Assembly: GCA_963775085.1 (NCBI GenBank)
Contig: CAVZHO010000002.1
Location: 682,001-746,000, forward strand
Source of the DNA: JAAFIP01 sp963775085
Lineage (GTDB): Bacteria > Pseudomonadota > Gammaproteobacteria > Burkholderiales > Burkholderiaceae_C
Direction of reading: 5' to 3'
DNA length: 64,000 nucleotides
The position numbers and the translations under genes were made by a program. Numbering within the stretch: the stretch's first letter is position 1; every line of letters begins with the position of its first letter. Positions 8,268 to 16,960 of the stretch are shown piece after piece. Under the pieces are notes generated by a model. That model was not told where the DNA came from and did no database searches. It saw nothing but the letters and a program-made list of their open reading frames with translations.

Positions 8268-10085
8268 ATGGAAATCACCAAGGCTGAAATCGCCTCTGTC
8301 GCTACCCCCCCGTCGTCTGCATCTTCTGCTGCCACTTCTTCGTCGGCCTCAGGCCATTTGCCTGAACTGCGCGGCGCAGAAATCCTCGTTAAAACCCTGC
8401 AAGCCGAAGGTGTCAAGTACATCTGGGGCTACCCCGGCGGCGCGGTGTTGCACATCTACGACGCTTTGTACAAGCAAGAGACCATGCAGCACATCCTGGT
8501 GCGCCATGAGCAGGCTGCCGTGCACGCGGCAGACGGCTACGCCCGCGCAACGGGTGACGTGGGCGTGGCTCTGGTCACCTCGGGCCCCGGTGCAACCAAC
8601 GCCGTTACCGGTATTGCAACCGCTTACATGGACAGCATCCCGATGGTGATCATCACCGGCCAGGTGCCCACGCACGCCATTGGCCTGGATGCTTTTCAGG
8701 AATGCGACACGGTGGGTATTACCCGCCCCATCGTCAAGCATAACTTCCTGGTTAAAGATGCCAAAGACTTGGCCGAGACCATGAAACGCGCCTTCCACAT
8801 CGCCCGCACCGGCCGCCCCGGCCCGGTGGTGGTGGACATCCCGAAAGATGTGAGCTTTAACAAAGTGCCTTACGACGCGGCGGAGTATAAAAAGCCGGTC
8901 GAGATGCGCAGCTACCAGCCTGTGCGCAAAGGCCACGGAGGGCAAATCCGTAAGGCGCTGCAACTGCTGCTCAACGCCAAGCGCCCCTATATTTACACGG
9001 GCGGCGGTGTGATTTTGTCCAACGCCAGCGCCGAGTTGCGCACCTTGGTCGATATGCTGGGCTATCCGGTGACCAACACCTTGATGGGCCTGGGTGCTTA
9101 CCCGGCCAGCGACCGCAAATTCCTGGGCATGCTGGGCATGCACGGCACCGTGGAAGCCAACAACGCCATGCAAAACTGCGACGTGTTGCTGGCTGTGGGT
9201 GCACGCTTTGACGACCGCGTGATTGGCAGCCCCAAACACTTTGCGCAAAACGAACGCAAGATCATCCATATCGACATCGACCCGTCCAGCATCTCCAAGC
9301 GCGTGAAGGTGGACATTCCCATCGTCGGCGACGTAAAAGACGTGCTCAATGAGCTGATCGCCATGATCAAAGAGTCCAGCGTGCGCCCCGATGCCAATGC
9401 GCTGGGCGCCTGGTGGAGCACGATTGACGGCTGGCGCACACGCGACTGCCTGGCTTACGACAAGGGCAATAAAGACGTGGTCAAACCTCAGGCCGTGTTG
9501 CAAAGCCTGTGGAATATGACCAAGGACACCGAGACCTACATTACGTCCGACGTGGGCCAGCACCAGATGTGGGCCGCGCAGTTCTACCGCTTTGACCAGC
9601 CGCGCCGCTGGATCAACTCGGGTGGCCTGGGCACCATGGGCGTGGGCATTCCCTACGCCATGGGCATCAAGCTGGCCAAGCCTGAAGCTGAGGTGTTTTG
9701 CGTGACGGGTGAAGGCTCGGTGCAGATGTGTATCCAGGAGCTGTCCACCTGCCTGCAGTACAACACGCCGATCAAAATCGTCAGCCTGAACAACCGCTAC
9801 CTGGGCATGGTGCGCCAGTGGCAGGAGCTGGACTACGAAGGCCGCTACAGCCACAGCTACATGGACGCGCTGCCCAACTTTGTGAAGCTGGCCGAAGCCT
9901 ATGGTCACGTCGGTATGCTGATCGAAAAACCGCAAGACGTCGAACCCGCCCTGCGCGAAGCCCGCAAGCTGAAAGACCGTACGGTATTTATGGATTTCCG
10001 CACCGACCCCACCGAGAACGTCTACCCGATGGTCAAGGCAGGCAAGGGCATCACGGAAATGCTGCTGGGCTCTGAAGACTTGTAA
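8268..10085 (+). CDS. ilvB: Acetolactate synthase large (catalytic) subunit
   Basis: Thiamine-diphosphate enzyme that makes 2-acetolactate or 2-aceto-2-hydroxybutyrate, the first common step of valine, leucine and isoleucine synthesis. Its 605 residues include a Ser/Ala/Pro-rich N-terminal extension of about 30 residues. The catalytic Glu is E81 in VRHEQAAVHAADGYAR. The ThDP/Mg motif reads GEGSVQM..NN near residue 483, with Glu in place of the commoner Asp of GDG. FAD-domain motifs (MLGMHGT, GARFDDR) are intact. It is followed by ilvN after a 214-bp gap that contains an A-tract inverted repeat. Confidence 0.96.
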   Translation: MEITKAEIASVATPPSSASSAATSSSASGHLPELRGAEILVKTLQAEGVKYIWGYPGGAVLHIYDALYKQETMQHILVRHEQAAVHAADGYARATGDVGVALVTSGPGATNAVTGIATAYMDSIPMVIITGQVPTHAIGLDAFQECDTVGITRPIVKHNFLVKDAKDLAETMKRAFHIARTGRPGPVVVDIPKDVSFNKVPYDAAEYKKPVEMRSYQPVRKGHGGQIRKALQLLLNAKRPYIYTGGGVILSNASAELRTLVDMLGYPVTNTLMGLGAYPASDRKFLGMLGMHGTVEANNAMQNCDVLLAVGARFDDRVIGSPKHFAQNERKIIHIDIDPSSISKRVKVDIPIVGDVKDVLNELIAMIKESSVRPDANALGAWWSTIDGWRTRDCLAYDKGNKDVVKPQAVLQSLWNMTKDTETYITSDVGQHQMWAAQFYRFDQPRRWINSGGLGTMGVGIPYAMGIKLAKPEAEVFCVTGEGSVQMCIQELSTCLQYNTPIKIVSLNNRYLGMVRQWQELDYEGRYSHSYMDALPNFVKLAEAYGHVGMLIEKPQDVEPALREARKLKDRTVFMDFRTDPTENVYPMVKAGKGITEMLLGSEDL

Positions 10086-10097
10086 AACTTAAAGCAG

Positions 10098-10213
10098 AGG
10101 TAACGCAAAAAACGCTAAAAGAACGCAAAAAACGCAAAAAACGCAAAAATAGAAATTCCCATATTGTTTTTTTAGCGACTTTTGCGAATTTTTTGCGCTT
10201 TTCGCGTTACCTA
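10098..10213. repeat. Phased A-tract inverted repeat, copy 2 (ilvB-ilvN)
   Basis: The left arm (10098-10148) starts AGGTAACGCAAAAAACGC and holds five GCAAAAA-like blocks. The right arm (10165-10213) ends TTTTCGCGTTACCT. The central loop is only about 15 bp, so this copy could form the tightest hairpin of the five. Confidence 0.82.
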
Positions 10214-10252
10214 AATCAACTTAACCTTTCGATCAATCTATTTGCAGCCAAG

Positions 10253-10274
10253 TCGCTTGTTTACCGACAAGCGA
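10253..10274 (+). promoter_or_regulatory. Hairpin in the ilvN 5' region
   Basis: Perfect 8-bp inverted repeat TCGCTTGT-TTACCG-ACAAGCGA, about 25 bp before the ilvN start and just upstream of a GAGGAGG stretch. It is independent of the A-tract repeat. It resembles in position the hairpin before ilvB. Confidence 0.45.
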
Positions 10275-10299
10275 GGAGGGCTCAGAAAAGAGGAATCCC

Positions 10300-10791
10300 A
10301 TGAAACACATCATTGCAGTCCTGTTAGAAAACGAACCCGGCGCACTCTCGCGCGTGGTCGGCCTGTTCTCGGCCCGTGGCTACAACATCGAGTCATTGAC
10401 CGTTGCCCCCACCGAAGACAAATCGCTCTCGCGCATGACCATTGTCACCATTGGCTCGGACGACGTGATTGAGCAGATCACCAAACATTTGAACCGCCTG
10501 ATCGAGGTGGTGAAAGTGGTCGACCTCACCGAAGGCTCTTACACAGAGCGTGAGCTGATGATGGTCAAAGTACGCGCCGTGGGCAAAGAGCGCGAAGAGA
10601 TGAAGCGCATGGTCGATATCTTCCGTGGCCGCATCATCGACGTGACCGAGAAGAGCTACACCGTAGAGCTGACGGGTGACCACAGCAAAAACGACGCATT
10701 TTTAGAAGCCATCGACCGCACAGCCATTCTCGAAACCGTCCGCACCGGTGCCAGCGGCATCGGCCGAGGTGAGAGAATACTGCGTGTTTAG
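10300..10791 (+). CDS. ilvN: Acetolactate synthase small (regulatory) subunit
   Basis: Regulatory partner of IlvB that confers valine feedback inhibition and full activity. The 163 residues begin with an ACT domain (HIIAVLLENEPGALSRVVGLFSARGYNIESL, about 3-33) and have the C-terminal ALS small-subunit domain (TERELMMVKV..). Its length equals that of E. coli IlvH, so ilvH is an equally fair name. An AGAGGA six bases before the ATG supports the start. Confidence 0.95.
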   Translation: MKHIIAVLLENEPGALSRVVGLFSARGYNIESLTVAPTEDKSLSRMTIVTIGSDDVIEQITKHLNRLIEVVKVVDLTEGSYTERELMMVKVRAVGKEREEMKRMVDIFRGRIIDVTEKSYTVELTGDHSKNDAFLEAIDRTAILETVRTGASGIGRGERILRV

Positions 10792-10809
10792 AATTCGATA
10801 GCCGAATAT

Positions 10810-10982
10810 AGGTAACGCAAAAAGCGCAAAAATTACGCAAAAAGCGCAAAAAATGAATTCAAAAATGAAAAATAAATTCGAAATTTATACATCTCCATTC
10901 CTTGCGATTGAGATCGGAATTAATTTTTGATTTTGTATTTTTTGCGTTTTTCATTTTCTTTTAGCGTTTTTTGCGTTACCTA
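10810..10982. repeat. Phased A-tract inverted repeat, copy 3 (ilvN-ilvC)
   Basis: The left arm (10810-10852) starts AGGTAACGCAAAAAGCGC; the right arm (about 10930-10982) ends TTTTTTGCGTTACCTAA. The AT-rich centre is about 75 bp, the longest loop of the family. Confidence 0.82.
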
Positions 10983-11025
10983 AACCCCTCATTCCAACCT
11001 AGTAACCCCCAACCGGAGAACACAA

Positions 11026-12039
11026 ATGAAAGTTTTTTACGATAAAGATTGCGACCTCAGCCTGATCAAAGGCAAGACCGTGACCATCATTGGCTATGGC
11101 AGCCAGGGCCATGCCCATGCGCAGAACCTGAACGACAGCGGCGTGAAGGTGCTGGTCGGTCTGCGCAAAGGTGGCGCTAGCTGGGACAAAGTGGCCAAGG
11201 CGGGCCTGAAAGTGGCTGAAGTCAACGAAGCCGTGCAAGCCGCTGACGTGGTCATGATTTTGTTGCCTGACGAAAACATCGCCAGCGTGTACAAAGAGAT
11301 CGAGCCGCACCTGAAAAAAGGCGCCTCGCTAGCTTTTGCCCACGGTTTTAACGTGCATTACAACCAGGTCGTGCCCCGTGCTGACCTGGACGTGTGGATG
11401 GTCGCCCCCAAGGCCCCCGGCCACACCGTGCGCAACACCTACACCCAGGGCGGCGGCGTGCCCCACCTGGTGGCGGTGCACCAAGACAAGAGCGGCAAGG
11501 CCCGCGATTTGGCCCTGTCCTACGCCATGGCTAACGGCGGCGGCAAGGCTGGCATCATTGAGACCAACTTCAAGGAAGAAACCGAGACCGATCTGTTCGG
11601 CGAACAAGCCGTGCTGTGCGGTGGTGCGGTTGAACTCATCAAGATGGGCTACGAGACCTTGGTCGAAGCCGGCTACGCCCCCGAGATGGCGTACTTTGAA
11701 TGCCTGCACGAGCTCAAGTTGATCGTCGATTTGATTTACGAAGGCGGCATCGCCAACATGAACTACTCGATCTCCAACAACGCGGAATACGGCGAGTACG
11801 TGACCGGCCCCGAGGTCATCAACGAGCAGTCGCGCACCGCCATGCGCAATGCCCTCAAGCGCATCCAGACGGGCGAATACGCCAAGATGTTCATCCTGGA
11901 AGGCCGAACCAACTACCCTGGCATGACGGCCCGCCGTCGCCTGACGTCCGAGCACTCCATCGAAGTTGTGGGCGCCCAACTGCGCGCCATGATGCCCTGG
12001 ATTGCCAAGAACAAGTTAGTTGACCAAACCCGCAACTAA
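11026..12039 (+). CDS. ilvC: Ketol-acid reductoisomerase, class I
   Basis: NADPH- and Mg-dependent enzyme that isomerises and reduces acetohydroxy acids in branched-chain amino acid synthesis. Its 337 residues are typical of the short class I form. The Rossmann motif GYGSQGHAHAQNLNDSG is near residue 24, and APKAPGH and ETDLFGEQAVLCGG carry the metal-binding acidic residues. It is the third gene of the ilv block and ends 17 bp before an intrinsic terminator. Confidence 0.97.
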   Translation: MKVFYDKDCDLSLIKGKTVTIIGYGSQGHAHAQNLNDSGVKVLVGLRKGGASWDKVAKAGLKVAEVNEAVQAADVVMILLPDENIASVYKEIEPHLKKGASLAFAHGFNVHYNQVVPRADLDVWMVAPKAPGHTVRNTYTQGGGVPHLVAVHQDKSGKARDLALSYAMANGGGKAGIIETNFKEETETDLFGEQAVLCGGAVELIKMGYETLVEAGYAPEMAYFECLHELKLIVDLIYEGGIANMNYSISNNAEYGEYVTGPEVINEQSRTAMRNALKRIQTGEYAKMFILEGRTNYPGMTARRRLTSEHSIEVVGAQLRAMMPWIAKNKLVDQTRN

Positions 12040-12056
12040 TTGAGTGCGGCTACTTG

Positions 12057-12082
12057 AAAAAACCGCCTTCGGGCGGTTTTTT
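12057..12082 (+). terminator. Intrinsic terminator after ilvC
   Basis: CCGCC-TTCG-GGCGG stem with a UUCG tetraloop, flanked by A6 and T6. Placed 18 bp after the ilvC stop, it separates the ilv block from pssA. Confidence 0.9.
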
Positions 12083-12112
12083 GTTTTCTGCGCAGTCGAT
12101 TACACTTAAGCC

Positions 12113-12919
12113 ATGCACGATGGACACCACACCTCCCTTTCAGCGTTACAACCCCAGAAGCCCCGCCGCAAAGGCATCTACGCCTTGCCCACGCTGTTTA
12201 CGCTGGCAGCGCTGTTTGGCGGTTTTTATTCCATCGTCATGGCGATGGATGGGCGCTTTCATGAGGCGGCGATTGGCGTGTTTGCCGCCATGGTGCTCGA
12301 CAGTCTGGATGGGCGCATCGCCCGCATGACCAATACCCAATCGGCCTTTGGTGAGCAGATGGATTCGCTGTCCGATATGGTCAGCTTTGGCGCAGCGCCG
12401 GGTTTGATCGCCTATGAGTGGTCGCTTCGCGGTTTGGGACGCTGGGGTTGGCTGGCGGCGTTTGTGTACTGCGCCTGCGCCGCGCTGCGATTGGCCCGCT
12501 TTAATGTGAATACGGCAGTAGTGAATAAACGCTACTTTCAGGGCCTGCCCAGTCCGGCCGCAGCGGCCTTGATGGCCGGGTTTATCTGGCTGATGACCGA
12601 CATGGGCATTGATCCCAAAAGTATGAAGTGGGCGATGTTTGTATTGGCCCTGTTTGCGGGCCTGACCATGGTGACCAATGTGCCGTACTACAGCTTTAAA
12701 GACATCAACTTTAAAAAATCGGTGCCGTTTATTGTGGTGGTGATGATTGCCTTGGGTCTGGCCATCGTCACGATCCACCCGCCGGTGGTGTTGTTCAGCA
12801 TTTTTGTGGCCTATGGCCTGAGTGGCTACGCCGTCTACGCCTACCGCAAGGCCAAGGGTCTGCAAACCAGCGTGATCGCGACCTCCAAAGACGAGCCCGA
12901 AGAGCGCGGCTTGCACTGA
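12113..12919 (+). CDS. pssA: CDP-diacylglycerol-serine O-phosphatidyltransferase
   Basis: Integral-membrane enzyme that makes phosphatidylserine, the precursor of phosphatidylethanolamine. The 268-residue protein carries the CDP-alcohol phosphotransferase motif DGRIAR...FG..MDSLSD (about 66-88), with all the conserved Asp, Gly, Ala and Arg residues. Seven or so hydrophobic segments are visible. The position between ilvC and leuA is common in Burkholderiales. Confidence 0.93.
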   Translation: MHDGHHTSLSALQPQKPRRKGIYALPTLFTLAALFGGFYSIVMAMDGRFHEAAIGVFAAMVLDSLDGRIARMTNTQSAFGEQMDSLSDMVSFGAAPGLIAYEWSLRGLGRWGWLAAFVYCACAALRLARFNVNTAVVNKRYFQGLPSPAAAALMAGFIWLMTDMGIDPKSMKWAMFVLALFAGLTMVTNVPYYSFKDINFKKSVPFIVVVMIALGLAIVTIHPPVVLFSIFVAYGLSGYAVYAYRKAKGLQTSVIATSKDEPEERGLH

Positions 12920-12964
12920 TCATTTTTTGCGCAGCATCCAAAAAACTGTGCTATATTTAATCCC

Positions 12965-13018
12965 ATGAATTACATTTCGCTCGCTCTACTACTGCTGCCG
13001 CCCGGGCGGAGTTGGTAG
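12965..13018 (+). CDS. Leucine leader peptide (LeuL-like, 17 residues)
   Basis: ATG at 12965 opens a 17-codon frame MNYISLALLLLPPGRSW ending in TAG. It has five Leu codons within six positions (CTC, CTA, CTA, CTG, CTG), including two rare CTA codons, followed by Pro-Pro-Gly. It precedes a strong terminator hairpin and leuA. This is the arrangement of ribosome-mediated attenuation: with leucyl-tRNA plentiful the leader is translated, the terminator forms and leuA is not read. An AT-rich TATATTT about 8 bp upstream may be the -10 box. Confidence 0.82.
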   Translation: MNYISLALLLLPPGRSW

Positions 13019-13040
13019 CGCACGCGCATACCCCCTCTTA

Positions 13041-13071
13041 AGGCCCGCTGTTAAAAACACCGGGCCTTTTT
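13041..13071 (+). terminator. Attenuator terminator upstream of leuA
   Basis: AGGCCCG (13041-13047) pairs with CGGGCCT (13061-13067), with an inner GTT-AAA-AAC stem, then a T run. The 5' arm GCCCG (13043-13047) can instead pair with CGGGC at 13003-13007, inside the leader peptide coding region. This gives a plausible antiterminator when the ribosome stalls on the Leu codons. Confidence 0.82.
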
Positions 13072-13096
13072 CTTTGACCAACTATAGGAGCACACC

Positions 13097-14653
13097 ATGA
13101 CCACCACCGCAGCCGCCCCCGAAAAACTCATCATTTTTGACACCACCCTGCGCGATGGCGAGCAAAGCCCCGGCGCGTCGATGACCAAGGACGAAAAGCT
13201 GCGCATCGCCCGCCAGTTGGAGCGCTTGAAGGTGGACGTGATCGAGGCGGGTTTTCCGGCCAGCTCGAATGGCGACTTTGAATGCGTGCAAGCGATTGCC
13301 AACACCATCAAAGACTCCGTCATCTGCGGCCTGGCGCGCGCCAATGACCGTGACATTTCCCGTGTGGCCGAGGCCATCAAAGGCGCAGAGCGTGGCCGTA
13401 TCCACATCTTTTTGGCCACCAGCGATTTGCATATGGAAAAAAAGCTGCGCATGACCCGTGCCCAGGTGCTGGAGCAGGCCCGCCAGAGTGTACGCTTTGC
13501 CCGCAAGCTGTGTGCCGACATTGAATTTAGCCCCGAAGACGGTTACCGCAGCGACCCCGATTTTTTGGTCCAGGTGTTAACCGCTGTGGTGGAAGAGGGT
13601 GCTACCACCTTGAACATACCCGATACCGTGGGCTACGCCATCCCCGAGCTCTACGGCAACTTCATCAAAGACCTGCGCACGCGCACGAATTTTGGCAAAG
13701 AGGTGATTTGGTCGGTGCATTGCCATAACGATCTGGGCATGGCGGTGGCCAATAGCCTGGCGGGCGTGCAAATTGGTGGCGCGCGCCAGGTGGAGTGCAC
13801 CATCAACGGCCTGGGCGAGCGGGCCGGCAATTGCAGCCTGGAAGAAATTGTCATGGCGGTCAAGACGCGCAAAGACTATTTCAATCTCAGCATGGGGATC
13901 GACACCAAGCAGATTTTGGCCGCCAGCCGCATGGTCAGCCAGACCACCGGCTTTGTGGTGCAGCCCAACAAGGCGGTGGTGGGGGCCAACGCCTTCGCGC
14001 ACGCATCGGGCATCCACCAGGACGGCGTGCTCAAGGCGCGCGACACCTACGAGATCATGCGCGCCGAAGACGTGGGCTGGACGGCCAACAAAATCGTGCT
14101 CGGTAAATTAAGCGGCCGCAACGCCTTCAAACAACGCTTGATCGAGCTGGGCGTGGTGCTCGAGTCCGAGGCTGATGCGAATACCGCCTTTGCCAAGTTC
14201 AAGGAACTGGCCGACAAAAAGAGCGACATTTTTGATGAAGATATTTTGGCATTGGTCAGTGATGAATCCATCACGCATGACAACGAGCATTACGGTTTTG
14301 TCTCGTTGTCCCAGCACAGTGAAACCGGCGAGCGGCCCCAGGCCAGCGTCGTTTTCACCGTGGCGGGCAAAGAGGTCAAAGGTGCCTCGGACGGCAACGG
14401 CCCGGTCGACGCATCCCTCAAGGCCATTGAAACGCATGCCAAAAGCGGCGCAGAGATGGTGCTCTATTCTGTGAACGCCATAAGCGGGTCAACAGAGAGC
14501 CAAGGGGAAGTGACGGTGCGCTTGCAGAACTCGGGCCGCGTGGTCAATGGGGTGGGCTCTGACCCCGATATCGTCGTCGCCTCGGCTAAAGCGTATTTGA
14601 GCGCTTTGAACAAGCTGCATAGCAAGGCGGACCGGGTGGCGGCGCAGGGCTAG
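13097..14653 (+). CDS. leuA: 2-isopropylmalate synthase
   Basis: Condenses acetyl-CoA with 2-oxoisovalerate, the committed step of leucine synthesis. The 518-residue protein begins the DRE-TIM barrel with DTTLRDGEQSPGASM (about 15-29, catalytic Arg and metal-binding Asp) and has the HCHND motif (residues about 208-212) and the NGLGERAGN segment. The C-terminal regulatory LeuA dimer domain (about 390-510) is the leucine-binding site in the family. Transcription is probably governed by the leader peptide and attenuator at 12965-13071. Confidence 0.97.
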   Translation: MTTTAAAPEKLIIFDTTLRDGEQSPGASMTKDEKLRIARQLERLKVDVIEAGFPASSNGDFECVQAIANTIKDSVICGLARANDRDISRVAEAIKGAERGRIHIFLATSDLHMEKKLRMTRAQVLEQARQSVRFARKLCADIEFSPEDGYRSDPDFLVQVLTAVVEEGATTLNIPDTVGYAIPELYGNFIKDLRTRTNFGKEVIWSVHCHNDLGMAVANSLAGVQIGGARQVECTINGLGERAGNCSLEEIVMAVKTRKDYFNLSMGIDTKQILAASRMVSQTTGFVVQPNKAVVGANAFAHASGIHQDGVLKARDTYEIMRAEDVGWTANKIVLGKLSGRNAFKQRLIELGVVLESEADANTAFAKFKELADKKSDIFDEDILALVSDESITHDNEHYGFVSLSQHSETGERPQASVVFTVAGKEVKGASDGNGPVDASLKAIETHAKSGAEMVLYSVNAISGSTESQGEVTVRLQNSGRVVNGVGSDPDIVVASAKAYLSALNKLHSKADRVAAQG

Positions 14654-14655
14654 TT

Positions 14656-14712
14656 TGCTATAATTTTCATAGCTACTTACGTCCTGCTGGAAAGGACTTT
14701 TGGCCAATTAAG
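14656..14712 (+). repeat. Dispersed double-hairpin element, copy D (3' end of flavodoxin gene)
   Basis: GCTATAATTTTCATAGC, then TACTTACGTCC, loop, AGGACTTTTGGCC. It lies between the leuA stop and the flavodoxin stop; the flavodoxin gene's TAA (14708-14710) is at its edge. Confidence 0.8.
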
Positions 14713-15181
14713 CTGGTAAAACTGTTTGCAAAGCACTGCTAATCCATGCGCGGCACCAGGCGCTGCCATCGGTCTCGGGCAGGGTGCCTGCTGATGCGTT
14801 GTGGCACCACACTTCTCCTATGCGCTGCGCACCCAGGCCGCTGAGGCGTTCATCAAACTTCTTGCCGCCAAAGCAGAAGGTCTGCGAATAGGTGCTGTCG
14901 CCCAAGGCGATCACCCCGTAGCGCACATGGCCTAAAAATTTCGGGCTGGTATCCAACGCGTCGTACAGTGCCATGGCATTGTCGGGCACGTCACCCGTGC
15001 CGTAAGTGCTGGTGCAGATCAGATACAGCGGCTCGGGGTCGTCGAACGCACTGGTGTCCAGGCCATCCATCAGCACCACCTCAATGTGGCTGACCAGATC
15101 AGCGCAGTCCATCTGGATAGCCTGCGCCACGTATTCTGCGGTGCTGGTCATGGTGCCGACGAGGATTTTGAGTTTGCGCAT
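14708..15181 (-). CDS. Flavodoxin-like protein (MioC type)
   Basis: A short-chain FMN-binding flavodoxin of 157 residues from the ATG at 15181. The phosphate loop is GTMTSTAEYVA (about 9-19), followed by TSTYGTGDVPDNA near 57-69 and GLGAQRIGEV. It is closest in kind to MioC and sulfite reductase flavodoxin domains; a redox partner is not apparent in the window. An upstream in-frame TTG at 15229 would add 16 residues unlike the family, so the ATG is preferred despite a poor Shine-Dalgarno sequence. Confidence 0.85.
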   Translation of the reverse strand: MRKLKILVGTMTSTAEYVAQAIQMDCADLVSHIEVVLMDGLDTSAFDDPEPLYLICTSTYGTGDVPDNAMALYDALDTSPKFLGHVRYGVIALGDSTYSQTFCFGGKKFDERLSGLGAQRIGEVWCHNASAGTLPETDGSAWCRAWISSALQTVLPA

Positions 15182-15286
15182 GGAGGATATCTTTGGGCTC
15201 AATAAAATATGCAAAAAAACGCTTGGCAAGTGATTTTATAAAAAATATTGCGTGTTCAGAAAAATACCAAGATTATAAAAAGGCGC

Positions 15287-15314
15287 AAAAAAGAGCGCTT
15301 TCGCGCTCTTTTTT
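15287..15314 (-). terminator. Intrinsic terminator after the DUF4148 gene
   Basis: A6-GAGCGC-TTTC-GCGCTC-T6. The symmetric A and T runs let it act on either strand; here it lies 43 bp beyond the stop of the minus-strand DUF4148 gene. Confidence 0.88.
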
Positions 15315-15356
15315 ACGTTTTGAATGGATTATCCGTGGGCCGTATTCTCCGCGCTT

Positions 15357-15665
15357 TCAGTTTCCACCCATCATGACATCACCGTGGGTCATACGCAGCC
15401 ATTCAATGGTGTCCGCCACCACTGCTTCGCGTGTCAGGGTACTGGGGGGCGCAATTGCGGAATAGGTCGAGCCTACCTCTGGCAGGGTACCGTCTTTCTG
15501 TGCTTGAAAGTATTCAGCGCGCACCTGCTCGACGGTTTTGGTACTTACAAATGGTTTTTCTGGTGCCCAGTTTCCTTCATCAGCCCAAGCCGAGACACTG
15601 AAAATAGTGCTAAGTGATACCAAACCTGCGGTGACTGCCAAGGTTTTAAATGATTTATATTGCAT
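15357..15665 (-). CDS. DUF4148 family small exported protein
   Basis: A 102-residue protein with a signal peptide (hydrophobic core about 9-24, likely cleavage SAWA-DEGNW). The mature part has the DUF4148-like TVEQVRAEYFQAQKDG motif, common in numerous paralogues of Burkholderiales; the role is unknown. It is divergent from a LysR regulator across 227 bp, which makes it a candidate target of that regulator, and is followed by its own terminator. Confidence 0.8.
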   Translation of the reverse strand: MQYKSFKTLAVTAGLVSLSTIFSVSAWADEGNWAPEKPFVSTKTVEQVRAEYFQAQKDGTLPEVGSTYSAIAPPSTLTREAVVADTIEWLRMTHGDVMMGGN

Positions 15666-15892
15666 GATGACACTCCAAAATTAAGTCTTGATTACTAAAA
15701 ATGGGTGTGGCAACTGTTGATGTCTCACCCCTGTGTTTCGGAAGAAAAAGTGAGTCGGACTCATTTCCCCGAAGGACAGAGTATCGTTAGTAAGCGGCCA
15801 GTCTGCGATAACCCAATGCGCAATACACTGTTGCCAATGAAGGCTGTATCGTCGTATCATTTATACAAGTACAGAGTGGCGGTAAAAACACC

Positions 15893-16822
15893 ATGGACAG
15901 GCTTCTGTCAATGCAGGTATTTGAAAAAGTCGTCTCCGAGGGAGGCTTCGCTGCGGCGGCACGGGCCCTTGATTTGTCGCCCGCCGTCGTCTCACGTTTG
16001 GTGAACGATCTGGAGCAGCACCTTGACACGCGCTTGATCCAGCGCACGACACGCAAGTTCACTCTCACAGAGTCTGGCAACGCCTATTTGCAACAACTCA
16101 GAAGGATTTTGCAGGAACTGCACGACGCAGAAGTGGCCGCCCAGAACAGCTCGGGCGTACTTGCGGGCACATTGCATCTGTTAGCTACACCGATGCTTGC
16201 AACCTATTTCTTGGCCGCATTAACCAATGCCTGGCGCGAGAAGTATCCCCAAGTAGTGCTGGACATCAGCGTAGATCCATTTTCCTATCTGCGGGTGGAA
16301 GAATTCGATCTGACATTGATGGCCGTTGAGGAGGGCTTTGATGCAAATATTGTGGCGCGTGTACTGGGCCGGTCTGAGCGGCTGCTGTGTGCCGCGCCCG
16401 GCTATCTCAGCCGTGCTGGTATGCCTCAGCACCCTGGCGAACTGAGTGAGCACGCAGAGCTGCGCTTTCCCTGGCATCTCGCGCCTGGTCATAGCAATGG
16501 GCACAGTATTCGGTTTACCTCGGTCACCGACAAGCCCGATTGCGTTGATGTAGTCATGAAAATGGTTTTGCAGTCGATCAGCATTGACGTGTTGCTGCGC
16601 GCGACTTTGTCTGGAGCCGGTATGTGCCTGTTGGCAAAGCATTTGGTGCAGCTGTATCTACGTGATGGCCGGTTGGTGCACGTTTTGCCGCAATGGCAGG
16701 TAGGTGAGTTGACCATTTATGCCGCCATGCCGACCCGCAAACTCGTTCCCGCGCGGGTCAATGCCATGCTTGAATTTATTACTGCTGCAGCGCAGGAGGT
16801 TTTTCCGGTGGCCATCCATTAA
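15893..16822 (+). CDS. LysR family transcriptional regulator
   Basis: A 309-residue protein. The N-terminal winged HTH covers residues about 3-62 (FEKVVSEGGFAAAARALDLSPAVVSRLVNDLEQ.. is helix-turn-helix), and a periplasmic-binding-like effector domain follows from about 90. It belongs to the CrgA/YafC-like subgroup by its N-terminus (MDRLLSMQVFEKVV). Divergent from the DUF4148 gene. LysR proteins usually control the divergent gene and themselves; the effector is unknown. Confidence 0.9.
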   Translation: MDRLLSMQVFEKVVSEGGFAAAARALDLSPAVVSRLVNDLEQHLDTRLIQRTTRKFTLTESGNAYLQQLRRILQELHDAEVAAQNSSGVLAGTLHLLATPMLATYFLAALTNAWREKYPQVVLDISVDPFSYLRVEEFDLTLMAVEEGFDANIVARVLGRSERLLCAAPGYLSRAGMPQHPGELSEHAELRFPWHLAPGHSNGHSIRFTSVTDKPDCVDVVMKMVLQSISIDVLLRATLSGAGMCLLAKHLVQLYLRDGRLVHVLPQWQVGELTIYAAMPTRKLVPARVNAMLEFITAAAQEVFPVAIH

Positions 16823-16960
16823 TGCATTGGTTTGCACGGCTTAAATGGCCTGTTTGGCTATAACCACAAGCGTTGCTGCGCCAGTAGATTTGTTACAGAC
16901 AGGACGTTGAATGCGGGGGAGAATGTTACATGGATCTGAATTTTTCAGGACGGATATAAC

